The notes under the pieces were generated by a model. The model ran no database searches and was not told where the DNA came from. It was given only the letters and a program-made list of their open reading frames with translations. A stretch of DNA of 49,622 bases from CAJXVY01 sp031580995. GTDB lineage: Bacteria > Actinomycetota > Actinomycetes > Actinomycetales > Microbacteriaceae. Each line of letters begins with the position of its first letter. Within the stretch, counting starts at the first letter, position 1. The translations under genes were made by a program, and so were the position numbers. The DNA lies in assembly GCA_031580995.1 (NCBI GenBank), contig JAVLCC010000008.1:1-49622 (forward strand), given 5' to 3'. Below are positions 26,108 through 35,000 of the stretch, in pieces.

Positions 26108-26831
26108 CAAAAACTTCGCCGAAATTATCTAGCCAATTCCAGTTTTCAACTGGCCAAGAGACAACGAACGCTCTTCCAACCATAAATTCCTCATGGACAA
26201 ATCCGCCACCTGGCAAATCAGTGTGGAATCTGGAATCTTGACTGTTTCCCCGGTTGTCACCCATCACCCAATAGGAATCATCAGGAACCGTCACAGAAAA
26301 TTCCATGTTTGATGGTTCTGCTCCATTGGGGAGATAAACCTCATTGATTGCAATACCGTTTATTGTTAGCTGCCCGTTTTCATCACAGCAAACAACTGTG
26401 TCGCCAGGCATTCCAATCACTCTTTTCACCAGATGCTCATCGCTATCAGGAGCGGTAATGCCAAAGCTTCCCAAAACGAAATCACCTATTTCTTGATACC
26501 ACTCACGGTTGTCTTCACGAACTGGTCCCAACCAACCTCCGGGATCTTGAAAAACAACCACGTCTCCACGATTCACGCCTACAACCTCTGGGACCATCAC
26601 ATTGACAATGATTCGGTCATTTATCTGCAGGGTTTCCAACATTGAACCTGAGGGAATGAAAAAGCTTCTAATTAGGAATGCCTTGATTAGCACTGAGAGA
26701 ACCAGTGCTGTTCCCAAGATGATGGTTATATCTAATAGCAGTGAAACAAAACTATTTTTTCTTAGCCTTTTCACGCCACGTCTAAACGAGCGCCAGAGGC
26801 TTCGCCTTCTAGGACGAAGCTCGGACGACAT
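26088..26831 (-). CDS. lepB: signal peptidase I
   Basis: This 247-residue type I signal peptidase cleaves exported preproteins at the outer face of the membrane. A basic N-terminus (RPRRRSLWRSFRRGVKRLRK) precedes one TM helix at about 30-52. Box B FFIPSGSMLETL holds the catalytic serine S63. Box D HLVKRVIGMPGD holds the general-base lysine K136. Box E WVMGDNRGNSQDSR follows. The adjacent CC in the middle loop (VVCCDENG) is unusual for an exported domain but could form a vicinal disulfide. The gene follows rplS by 3 nt and overlaps rnhB. Confidence 0.96.
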   Translation of the reverse strand: MSSELRPRRRSLWRSFRRGVKRLRKNSFVSLLLDITIILGTALVLSVLIKAFLIRSFFIPSGSMLETLQINDRIIVNVMVPEVVGVNRGDVVVFQDPGGWLGPVREDNREWYQEIGDFVLGSFGITAPDSDEHLVKRVIGMPGDTVVCCDENGQLTINGIAINEVYLPNGAEPSNMEFSVTVPDDSYWVMGDNRGNSQDSRFHTDLPGGGFVHEEFMVGRAFVVSWPVENWNWLDNFGEVFDDVPKP

Positions 26832-26834
26832 AGA

Positions 26835-27182
26835 TTAATTCTCGCGCTTTTCTTTGATCTTGGCTGCCTTGCCACGAAGATCGCGCAGGTAGTAAAGCTT
26901 TGCTCGGCGAACAACACCCTTACTCACAAGTTCAATTTTTTCAATGATGGGGCTGTGGACAGGGAATGTTCTCTCAACACCAACCTGGAATGAAATCTTT
27001 CTTACGGTGAAGGTCTCACGAACACCTCTGCCGCTTTTGCGGATAACGATTCCCTGGAAAACCTGAACACGGCTGCGGTTACCCTCAACAATGTTTACGT
27101 GAACCTTTACGTTGTCACCGGCGCGGAATTCTGGAATGTCGTCGCGGAGATTACCGGCGTCTACTGAATCTAGGATGTTCAT
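26835..27182 (-). CDS. rplS: 50S ribosomal protein L19
   Basis: L19 of 115 residues, normal length, sits at the subunit interface. Conserved stretches are IPEFRAGDNVKVHVNI, FQGIVIRKSGRGV, TFTVRKISFQVGVERTFPVH and VVRRAKLYYLRDLRGKAA. Start ATG 27182 has a purine-rich GGGAAGAGAAGAA before it. A separate promoter and a structured leader of about 90 nt precede it. Confidence 0.97.
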   Translation of the reverse strand: MNILDSVDAGNLRDDIPEFRAGDNVKVHVNIVEGNRSRVQVFQGIVIRKSGRGVRETFTVRKISFQVGVERTFPVHSPIIEKIELVSKGVVRRAKLYYLRDLRGKAAKIKEKREN

Positions 27183-27278
27183 TTTCTTCTCTTCCCTTTA
27201 GCACGCAGGTCTAAATGGTTCTAGTTGGGTGTAAGTGCCGTGCTCCCCTGCGGCAGAGCTTCACTGGCACAAGCTAGA

Positions 27279-27307
27279 AGTATCCCACAAAACTGGGATT
27301 CTCTCAA
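27279..27307 (-). promoter_or_regulatory. rplS promoter
   Basis: On the minus strand TTGAGA (27302-27307) and GATACT (27279-27284) are separated by exactly 17 bp, five and four matches to the sigma-70-type consensus. Transcription would start near 27272, leaving a leader of about 90 nt before rplS. The leader contains GTGCC...GGCAC pairing around an inner GCTC/GAGC helix (about 27233-27271). Part of the promoter is also dyad-symmetric (ATCCCA/TGGGAT). Confidence 0.5.
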
Positions 27308-27311
27308 TAGA

Positions 27312-27986
27312 TTAAAGCAGGTCTGGTCGGTTTTTCTTTGTTCTTTCAAGCTGCTGCAGTTTTCGCCATTTGGCAATCTCTGCGTGATTTCCACTCAGCA
27401 ACACCTCAGGTACTTCTAAACCATTCCAGCTAGCGGGCTTGGTATAGCTTGGATATTCAACCAACCCACCTTCATGAGATTCTTCAACTAGGGATTCGCT
27501 GTTGCCAATAACCCTAGGAATCAATCTGCTGATTGCCTCAATCATCACAACCGATGCAATCTCGCCACCATTGATCACATAATCCCCAATGGAGAGTTCA
27601 AGTGTTTCTGTTTTTGACTCCGCGTATTCAACAACTCTCTGATCAATACCCTCATATCTCCCGCAAACAAACACCAGGTGATTTTTGGCAGCTAGCTGTG
27701 TGGCTATTTTTTGATCGAATCGCTTTCCTGCAGGGGTTGGAAAAATCACAGTGGTTTCTGCTCCAACCAAACTATCCAGTGCTTCGCCCAAAGGCTCCGG
27801 TTTCATCACCATTCCCGCTCCCCCGCCATAAGGTGAGTCATCTACGGTTTTATGAACATCGGATGTGAATTCCCTTGGGTTTAGGGTTTCGAATTCGAGA
27901 ATCTGTTTTTCAATGGCTTTGCCAATCAGTGAATGATGCAATGAATCAAACATCTCAGGAAACACCGTTATGGCATCGATTCTCAT
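27312..27986 (-). CDS. trmD: tRNA (guanine-N1)-methyltransferase
   Basis: TrmD of 224 residues methylates G37 of tRNAs to prevent frameshifting. The SPOUT knot motifs are present: DAITVFPEMFDSLHHSLIGKA at the N-terminus, SPYGGGAGMVMKPEP, VFVCGRYEGIDQRV and LSIGDYVINGGEIASVVMIE. C-terminal LSGNHAEIAKWRKLQQLERT matches the tRNA-binding domain. The ATG overlaps the rimM stop (ATGA), so the two are coupled. Confidence 0.97.
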   Translation of the reverse strand: MRIDAITVFPEMFDSLHHSLIGKAIEKQILEFETLNPREFTSDVHKTVDDSPYGGGAGMVMKPEPLGEALDSLVGAETTVIFPTPAGKRFDQKIATQLAAKNHLVFVCGRYEGIDQRVVEYAESKTETLELSIGDYVINGGEIASVVMIEAISRLIPRVIGNSESLVEESHEGGLVEYPSYTKPASWNGLEVPEVLLSGNHAEIAKWRKLQQLERTKKNRPDLL

Positions 27987-28522
27987 TGCTCTTCCTCAAC
28001 AAATAGGCCTTCAGGAGGTGTCACAACCAGATAGCCCTTTTCTTGATTGACTTCAGGAACGATAACCGAAACAAAGGGAACCATCACCTCGCCCTTATCT
28101 GTTTTCACAATCAATAAATCCTGCGCCGGCAGGTGGTCAACCCTGATCACTTCACCGACTTTTTCTGAATCAACACGGACCTCTAAGCCCACCAGCTGGT
28201 GGTCATACCAAGTATCGGGTTCCTGCGGCAGTTCATCTAGGGGTTTCTCAATCAGCAGGATTGCCTTGACCAATGCCTCGGCTGCATCTCGATCTTCAAT
28301 GCCTTCTAAAAACAAAACCGCAGATTGGTTATACCAGCGCAGCTCTTTGACGGTGACGGTTTTTCCATGCCACTCAGATTCCTCAGGGACTTGCAACATC
28401 AATTGATTGCCACTTGCGAACCTGATTTCAGGAGAATCGGTGTATAGCTCTAACTTCAAAGCACCCTTTAGGCCGTGGGCTTTGACCAGTCGGCCTACTC
28501 TAAGGGTGGTCTGCTCAGGAAT
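27983..28522 (-). CDS. rimM: 16S rRNA processing protein RimM (start codon not canonical)
   Basis: RimM assists 30S maturation by binding S19. The C-terminal PRC-barrel (WYDHQLVGLEVRV... VPEVNQEKGYLVVTPPEGLF) is clear. The first canonical start codon in frame is TTG at 28459, but homology to the RimM N-terminus continues 19 codons upstream as TTLRVGRLVKAHGLKGALK, essential for the first strand. The frame is open back to 28582 but contains no ATG, GTG or TTG there. ATT at 28522 (giving 179 residues, with GGTGG about 6 nt upstream) is my best candidate; ATA 28528 or a base error are alternatives. If only canonical starts are accepted the gene is 27983-28459 and truncated. It overlaps khpA by 8 nt. 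Confidence 0.85.
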   Translation of the reverse strand: MPEQTTLRVGRLVKAHGLKGALKLELYTDSPEIRFASGNQLMLQVPEESEWHGKTVTVKELRWYNQSAVLFLEGIEDRDAAEALVKAILLIEKPLDELPQEPDTWYDHQLVGLEVRVDSEKVGEVIRVDHLPAQDLLIVKTDKGEVMVPFVSVIVPEVNQEKGYLVVTPPEGLFVEEEQ

Positions 28523-28751
28523 CGGTATCCACCACGTCCACTCGGACGCGCTTTCCCTCCGCCAGGGCCTTGACCAATGTCCTCAAGGCCTTGGCTGTTT
28601 TTCCACTGCGCCCGATAACTCGCCCAAGATCATCAGGGTGAACCCTGACCTCTAGAGTTTCTCCACGAGCGTTTACCTTGCTTGTTACTGTCGCTTCGTC
28701 TGGATTTTCAACGATTGACTTCACAAGATGCTCAAGCGCAGCCTGCAACAT
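28515..28751 (-). CDS. khpA: KH-domain RNA-binding protein KhpA
   Basis: This 78-residue single-KH-domain protein has the GxxG loop GRSG (47-50) in RVIGRSGKTAKALRTLV. KhpA is a small RNA chaperone that in firmicutes pairs with KhpB. It occupies its typical place between rpsP and rimM. The ATG starts 2 nt after the rpsP stop. Its stop at 28515-28517 lies inside the extended rimM reading frame. Confidence 0.93.
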   Translation of the reverse strand: MLQAALEHLVKSIVENPDEATVTSKVNARGETLEVRVHPDDLGRVIGRSGKTAKALRTLVKALAEGKRVRVDVVDTDS

Positions 28752-28753
28752 GA

Positions 28754-29445
28754 CTATGCCTTATCGGTCTCAGCTGCTTCAGCCTGCTCGGCTTCTGCTG
28801 CTGGCTCTTCAGCCTTTGGTTCTTCCTTGGCCTCTTCAGCAGGTGCCTCTTCAGCAGGTGCNNNNNNNNNNNNNNNNNNNNNNNNNNNNNNNNNNNNNNN
28901 NNNNNNNNNNNNNNNNNNNNNNNNNNNNNNNNNNNNNNNNNNNNNNNNNNNNNNNNNNNNNCAGGTGCCTCGGCTGCAGGAGCTTCTGTCTCTACCGGAG
29001 CTTCGGTAGGTGCTTCAGTTGCCTCTGCTGCTGGGGCCTCCGCTGGAGTTTCAGCAGGGGCTTCTGCTTTGGCCTCTGCAACTGGCTCTTCCTTCTTTTC
29101 TTCCTTGGGAAGAATCACACTCTTTTTGTTGGTGTCAGGTGAGAATGCTTCTTTTTCTGCCTGAGGCTTGACCATGTTTACGGCCTTCTCACCCTTGGAG
29201 GCTTGGAAGTCTCCGGTTAGCTTGAGCAATGCCATTACTGGTTCTGTTGGCTGAGCGCCAACGGATAGCCAATACTGAGCTCGCTCACCATTAATTTCAA
29301 TGATTGAAGGGTCGGTTGTTGGAACATATCTACCGATTTCTTCGATGACCAAACCATCACGGTGGGTCTTTGAGTCTGCTACTACGACGCGGTACTGAGG
29401 TGCACGAATCTTTCCAATTCGCTTAAGGCGGATCTTTACTGCCAC
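28754..29445 (-). CDS. rpsP: 30S ribosomal protein S16 with acidic Ala/Glu/Pro tail (contains assembly gap)
   Basis: The S16 core is complete: GTG start at 29445 with AGGAG 5 nt upstream, VKIRLKRIGKIRAPQYRVV, EEIGRYVPTTDPS, and AQYWLSVGAQPTEPVMALL. Core S16 is usually 80-90 residues. Here an acidic tail of AEAPAE/APAEEAP-like repeats follows from about residue 115. The 100-N gap at 28862-28961 lies inside it. The tail reading frame downstream of the gap (APAEEAPAEEAKEEP... ending ETDKA, TAG at 28754-28756) fits if the true gap length is 2 modulo 3. An open frame that reads through the N run as LLKRHLLKR is a phase artefact. Confidence 0.92.
28862..28961. other. assembly gap (100 N) in rpsP tail
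   Basis: Exactly 100 N, a placeholder. The flanks are near-identical AGGTGC-containing repeat units (GCACCTGCTGAAGAG on the coding strand, repeated twice on the left side), so the assembler probably broke on tandem copies. Confidence 0.95.
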
Positions 29446-29505
29446 AATTCTCCTATTTCACAAGTGGGATATATCTGCATCACCGCGGGGAAACTCGGTT
29501 CACAA

Positions 29506-29536
29506 ATTTAGCTCCAAGGGCCAGATAGAGGGTCAA
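29506..29536 (-). promoter_or_regulatory. possible rpsP promoter
   Basis: In the 141-nt space between ffh and rpsP, the minus strand has TTGACC at 29531-29536 and CTAAAT at 29506-29511, 19 bp apart. A 7-bp inverted repeat (CACTTAG/CTAAGTG, 29539-29545 and 29576-29582) lies just upstream and just after the ffh stop. Neither a clear terminator nor a fully convincing promoter is present, so this is a weak call. Confidence 0.25.
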
Positions 29537-29586
29537 GCCACTTAGAGCACCTCGATATTCTGCCAGAAAAGGGCGCTAAGTGCTAG

Positions 29587-31077
29587 CTAAAGTCCGAAAG
29601 CGCTTCCGCTTCCTTCTGATTTTGAAGGCTTTCCCTCCAATAAAGCTCTCTCTTCGGCTGCCCGTTTTGCTGGATTTCCGCTCTTCGAGCCCTTTTTCTT
29701 TTTGTTCTTAGATTTTTTCACCGCAGGATTCCCACCACCCATTTGGGCCATGTTCATGCCTTGAATCTGCGGGGTTCCACCTTTGGACATGGTCTTCATC
29801 ATCTTCGCTGCCTGCTCAAAGCGATTCACTAAAGCATTCACCTCGGTAACGGTTGTTCCGCTTCCCCTGGCGATTCTTTGCCTTCTGGAGCCATTTAGCA
29901 CCCTTGGCTGCTGCCTTTCAACGGGAGTCATTGATTGAATGATTGCCTCAGTGTGCTTGAGTTCATCCTCGTCAAAATCTTCTAATTGCTTTTTCATGTT
30001 TCCAGCACCTGGCATCATCCCCAGAAGCGATTTCATAGAGCCCATTTTTTTGAGCTGCTGCATTTGATCCAAAAAATCTTCCAGAGTGAAAGTTTCCTTG
30101 GCGATTTTCTCGGCCAGCTCTTTTTGCTGCTCTTCATCAAAGTTTTTCTGAGCCTGCTCAATCAAGGTCAGCACATCACCGAGATCCAAAATCCTGCTGG
30201 CCATGCGATCTGGATAAAAAGGCTCGAAATCCTCTAGACCCTCACCGGTGGAACTAAATAGCACCGATTCGCCAGTTACAGATGCAACGCTGAGTGCTGC
30301 ACCTCCCCTGGCATCACCATCTAGTTTTGTCAAAACAGAACCTGTGATGCCAACCCCGTCATTGAAAGCTTGGGCGACACCCACGGCATCCTGACCAAGC
30401 ATTGCATCAATGACAAAAAGAACCTCATCGGGGTCTGTTGCCGAGCGAATATCAGAGGCTTGTTTCATCAGCTCTTCATCAACGCCCAATCGGCCAGCCG
30501 TGTCAATAATCACAACAGAGTGAGCTTTATTTTTTGCATGTTCAATCGATTGCTTGGCGACTTTCACAGGGTCGCCAACACCGTTTCCGGGTTCGGGTGC
30601 GAATATATCTACCCCCGCCCTCTCAGCCAACACGGTTAGCTGGTTTACAGCATTCGGTCTTTGCAAATCACAAGCCACCAACAAAGGAGTCTGCTGTTGG
30701 TTTTTTAACCAAAGGGCTAGTTTGCCGGCAAGCGTTGTTTTTCCAGAACCCTGTAATCCAGCAAGCATGATGACCGTCGGTGGATTTTTGGCCAGACGTA
30801 TTTGTCTTGCCTCTCCACCGAGAATTTCAACAAGTTCAGAATTAACAATCTGCACAACCTGTTGGGCTGGGTTTAAAGCTTTAGAGACTTCATCTCCCAG
30901 AGCACGCGATCTGACAGCGGCCACGAAGGTTTTCACTACTTCGAGTGAGACATCAGCCTCTAAAAGTGCTTTTCGGATATCCCTTAGGGTTCCATCAATG
31001 TCAGCCTCGGTTAGCTTTCCACGCGTTCTTAGATTTCTAAACGTGTCACTAAGCCTGGTTGACAGATCTCCGAACAA
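29587..31077 (-). CDS. ffh: signal recognition particle protein Ffh
   Basis: Ffh of 496 residues binds signal sequences and SRP RNA and delivers ribosomes to FtsY. N domain 1-85; G domain with GLQGSGKTTLAGKL (107-119), VIIDTAGRLGVDEELM and TKLDGDARGGAAL; Met/Gln-rich M domain from about 295 with LGMMPGAG and the RNA-binding SRRQRIARGSG. The C-terminus ends in a Lys-rich KKSKNKKKKGSKSGNP tail. TTG start at 31077 has AAGGAG about 8 nt upstream. It follows ftsY by 26 nt. Confidence 0.97.
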   Translation of the reverse strand: MFGDLSTRLSDTFRNLRTRGKLTEADIDGTLRDIRKALLEADVSLEVVKTFVAAVRSRALGDEVSKALNPAQQVVQIVNSELVEILGGEARQIRLAKNPPTVIMLAGLQGSGKTTLAGKLALWLKNQQQTPLLVACDLQRPNAVNQLTVLAERAGVDIFAPEPGNGVGDPVKVAKQSIEHAKNKAHSVVIIDTAGRLGVDEELMKQASDIRSATDPDEVLFVIDAMLGQDAVGVAQAFNDGVGITGSVLTKLDGDARGGAALSVASVTGESVLFSSTGEGLEDFEPFYPDRMASRILDLGDVLTLIEQAQKNFDEEQQKELAEKIAKETFTLEDFLDQMQQLKKMGSMKSLLGMMPGAGNMKKQLEDFDEDELKHTEAIIQSMTPVERQQPRVLNGSRRQRIARGSGTTVTEVNALVNRFEQAAKMMKTMSKGGTPQIQGMNMAQMGGGNPAVKKSKNKKKKGSKSGNPAKRAAEERALLEGKPSKSEGSGSAFGL

Positions 31078-31103
31078 TGAAAACTCCTTCTACTCGCTAA
31101 AGA

Positions 31104-32033
31104 TTACCTCGCCACTAAACCGCGGGCGAATTCTTCGGCGCTGAAAAAAGCAAAGTCATTGATTCCCTCACCAACGCCAACCAGTTTCACTGGGATATCG
31201 AACTCTCTTTGGATTGCGTATAAAACCCCGCCTTTGGCTGTGCCGTCCAATTTGGTCAAAACCAATCCAGTCACATCGCTGACTTCACTAAAAGCTCTTG
31301 CTTGATTGACTCCGTTTTGGCCGGTTGTGGAATCAATCACCAACAAAACCTCATCCACCTGCGCAATTTTGTCCACCGCACGACGAATCTTTCCCAATTC
31401 ATCCATCAAATCTTTTTTGTTTTGTAATCTTCCAGCGGTGTCAATAATGGCAATATCAGCATCTTGTTCAATGGCTCGCTCAACTGTTTTATAAGCAACA
31501 CTGGCTGGGTCTTGGCCTTCTTTATCTGGTCTCACCAGATCCGCCTCAGCTCTTTCAGCCCAAGTTCCCAGTTGATCAACGGCTGCTGCCCTGAAGGTGT
31601 CGGCGGCACCCAGGGTCACTCGCCAACCGCCATCTGATAGCCAGCGGGCAAGTTTTCCAATGGTGGTGGTTTTGCCTGTTCCATTGACCCCAACCACTAA
31701 AAACACATAGGGCAATTTGCCAGTTGTGAGATTCAGCTGAGCATCATCACGCTCAAGGTATTCCACCAGTAGGTCTTTTAGCACCAATCTCAATTCAGCG
31801 TCACTGACGGCCCCGAATTTGTTTGCTCGGGATTTGAGCTCAGCAACTATCTCTTCACTTGCTTGATAGCCAAAATCAGCCATCAACAAAATATCTTCCA
31901 GATCCTGAATTGAATCAGCACTCATTTCGCCTGGAAACAGTGAGCGTATTCCGTTGAGATCTCTTTTTGGAAGCTCAACCTCAACGGTCTGCTGGTTTGC
32001 TTTGTCTTTGCGCCAGAACTTGAAATCAACCAT
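31104..32033 (-). CDS. ftsY: signal recognition particle receptor FtsY
   Basis: FtsY of 309 residues is the membrane-associated SRP receptor GTPase. GTPase motifs: GVNGTGKTTTIGKLA (115-129), TLGAADTFRAAAVDQL, IIDTAGRLQNKKDLM, TKLDGTAKGG and the C-terminal VKLVGVGEGINDFAFF. The acidic A domain of E. coli FtsY is reduced to about 20 residues. ATG 32033, giving MVDFKFWRKDK, is preferred over TTG 32057; it overlaps the smc stop by 8 nt and has GGAAAAG before it. Confidence 0.96.
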   Translation of the reverse strand: MVDFKFWRKDKANQQTVEVELPKRDLNGIRSLFPGEMSADSIQDLEDILLMADFGYQASEEIVAELKSRANKFGAVSDAELRLVLKDLLVEYLERDDAQLNLTTGKLPYVFLVVGVNGTGKTTTIGKLARWLSDGGWRVTLGAADTFRAAAVDQLGTWAERAEADLVRPDKEGQDPASVAYKTVERAIEQDADIAIIDTAGRLQNKKDLMDELGKIRRAVDKIAQVDEVLLVIDSTTGQNGVNQARAFSEVSDVTGLVLTKLDGTAKGGVLYAIQREFDIPVKLVGVGEGINDFAFFSAEEFARGLVAR

Positions 32034-35000
32034 GCTTTTCCAATTTCTGAGAAACAACCTTGGTTATTCCATCTTGTTTCATAGAGACCCCGTAAAGCAC
32101 ATCCGCAATCTCCATAGTTCTTTTTTGGTGGGTGATAACCACCAGTTGTGAGCTCTCTCGAAGATTTTCCAAAACCTCCAATAATCTCCCCAGGTTCGCA
32201 TCATCCAAAGCTGCTTCAACCTCGTCCAAAACATAAAACGGGCTGGGCCTAGCGATGAAAATTGCCATCAACATTGCAACTGCTGCCAACGAGCGCTCGC
32301 CACCACTGAGCAGGCTCAACTTGTCTATTTTTTTGCCAGCCGGCCTAACGCTCACCTCGACACCTGCTTCAGTTGAATCATCAGCCTGGTGAAGCTGCAT
32401 ACTTCCAGAGCCCCCTGGGAAGAGAATCGGAAAGATCTCGGCAAATGCTTTTTTGGTGTCCTCAAATGCTGCTTCAAAGATTTCTCTGACCTGCTCATCC
32501 AAGGTTGTGATGATGCCGCGCAGATCTTTTCGTGCAGCTTCCACATCGGCAAGCTGTTCTTTGAGATACTCGTGCCTTTGCTGCAATGACTCCAGCTGCT
32601 CCAATGCCATCGGGTTGAATTGCCCCAGTTGCGCGAAATCAATCTTTGCCTGTCTAAGCTGCTGCTTAAGCAATTCCTCGGTGTCCTCGGTTTGCCAATT
32701 TTGAGAGAGCATCTGATCTGAATCAATGCCAAGTTCATCATTGATTTTTTCTATGAGACTGTTTTTGCTGAGTGTGAGCTCGTGCTTGCGCATTTCTGCG
32801 GACTGAACTTCGGCCTGCGAACTGGACAGTTTATTTCTGATTTCCTCCGCCTGAGTTCTGTAGTGAGCAAGCTTTTCTGTCAGGGAGTTTCTCTCCGCTG
32901 AATAACTAGCTGCCCGCTCATTGGCCTTTTGAAGGCTTTCAGCTATAAGTGTTTGAAGTTTGGGGAGATTGTCCAAATGTTTCTGAGCTGATGCAAGTTG
33001 AACCATTCGTTCAGCTCTGCGTTTTTGGGCTTGTTGCATCTTCTGCTCGGCTTCGGCTATTTCGCCTCGAAGTTGGTCTGCTCTGGATGTTAGCTGTGAG
33101 ATTCGCTCCTTGGAGCTTCCTAATTCGACTCTTTTTTCAAACTCCTCGGATCTCAAAGCACTAACTTCATTTTCCAGTCGCTCCAACTGTTCGGGCTTTT
33201 GAGGGCTTTCCAGCTCCTCGGGACGACTTGATACTCTTTGCGCCAGTTGACTCTCCAGTTCAGAAATCTGAGCTGATAGCTCCGAAGTTTGCTCACTGAG
33301 TTGCGAAATGGAATTCTCATTAGCTTCGATTTGTGCTCGGAGACGACCAGATTTCTCCGCGTGCTTGGCCAATTCGGCATCTAAGGCCCTCAATGAATCC
33401 AGTGATTGCTTTTCTGCCGATTCGGCAACTGCGAAATTGGCCTCTAGTTCATCGATTTCCGCTGCTAACTCCCCGTGAGATTTTCTAAGTTTGTCTATGC
33501 GTGCCTGTGCCAGATCAGCCTCTGTTGAAAGCTCAACCTTTGATGACCCCGACTGCTTTCCGGCCCTGAGTTGATTTCTTCTAATCAATTCGCCATTTTT
33601 GGTAACAACCGCTTTGATTTGATTATTTTCCAAAGCTTGCTCGGCTTGTTCCATGGAATCCACCAGAACAATGCCCTCTAAAAACTCGTGTATCGCTTTG
33701 GGGCCATCAAAGAAATTTCCGATGGGTTGAAAACCAGCAACGTCTCCGCTGCCACGGGTTTTTGAAAGTTGCTCGACAATCACAATCAGCGCCTGACCCA
33801 ACTGTTGCTCCCCGAGGGTGTTAGCAGCTTTGATTGCCTGTTTCATGTTGGGTGCAACAAGAGCATCACTCACCTCACCCAATGAGGCCGCCACGGCAGA
33901 TTGGTAACCAGCATCAATTTTGAGATGATCCGCCAAGAAGCCACTGAGATTCTCCGAAGACTGCCTGGCGAGCTCTTTGGAACCATCGCTTTGCTCAAGA
34001 CCGAGTCTGAGTGCTGACAGTCTTGCTTGGGTGGCTTCCAATTCAGTTGCAACCTCTTGCATAGTTGCTTGCTTATCACTGAGGGCTTTTTGAGCATCAC
34101 TCTTTTTTTGTTGAGCGTTTTGATAATCCTGTTTCAGCGTCTGCTCATCGCCAACGCCCAAAGTCTCGGTCATTGCTTCAAACTCAGTTCTCAACTCAGC
34201 CAATTGCCGCTCAGTGTTTTCCAAATTTTTTACAGACCCAGAAAGCTGTTCTTTTTTGGACTGAAGCTGCGATTCTAAAATCCCACTCTCCGAATCAAAG
34301 CTTGAGATTTCTGATTTTCTCGCCTCGACCTGTTCTGTCAGTTGCTGATATTCAGCCTGTGCCTTCCCTATTTGCTCTAATGTTTGCTCTCTGGAATCAG
34401 CTAGCTTGGCCAGTTCTGCATCAACCTGAATGGATAAATTATTTTGAGTTTCTATTTCTGTCTCAAGTTCATCCAATTGCTCACTCAGTGAAGTCGTGTC
34501 GATTTCCAAATCAGCCTCATTTTGAAGCCTTTGAATCTTTTGCTCCAGAACTGCTTTTGTTGAATCTGCTCTTCTGGCTAAAGACTCCAATTTATAGACA
34601 AGCTCTTTTGCTTCGGTTCCGTCTCCTGCCAGCAGAGACTGTTCCAGTTCTTTTATATAACTAGCGGTGGATTCCAATTGCTCATTGAGTATCTCTCGCT
34701 CGGCTCGCTTTTCACTCTCGCTTGCATTCAATTGATGCAGTTTGGAATCTAACTCCCTAAGCTGCATTGAATAAAGTTTTGATCTGACTTCTGAAAGCCT
34801 CTGACCAATGTCTTTTGCACGCTTGGCAACCTCCGCCTGCTTCGCCAACGGCTTTAGCTGTCTGCCAACCTCTGAAATCAAATCATTCAACCGCTGCAGG
34901 TTTCCCTGCATGGCCTCCAGTTTTCGCTCGCTTCGTTCTTTGCGGCGACGATATTTCAAAACTCCTGCAGCTTCTTCAATCAATCCTCGGCGTTCTAAAG

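Noticed and set aside
28732..28861. S16 C-terminus read as LLKRHLLKRPRK...
   Set aside because: Phase artefact of the 100-N placeholder; the other frame continues the APAEEAP repeats and stops 2 nt before khpA.
34173..34664. 163-codon frame antisense to the smc coiled coil
   Set aside because: Shadow of a strongly conserved gene, no start signals and no recognisable domain.
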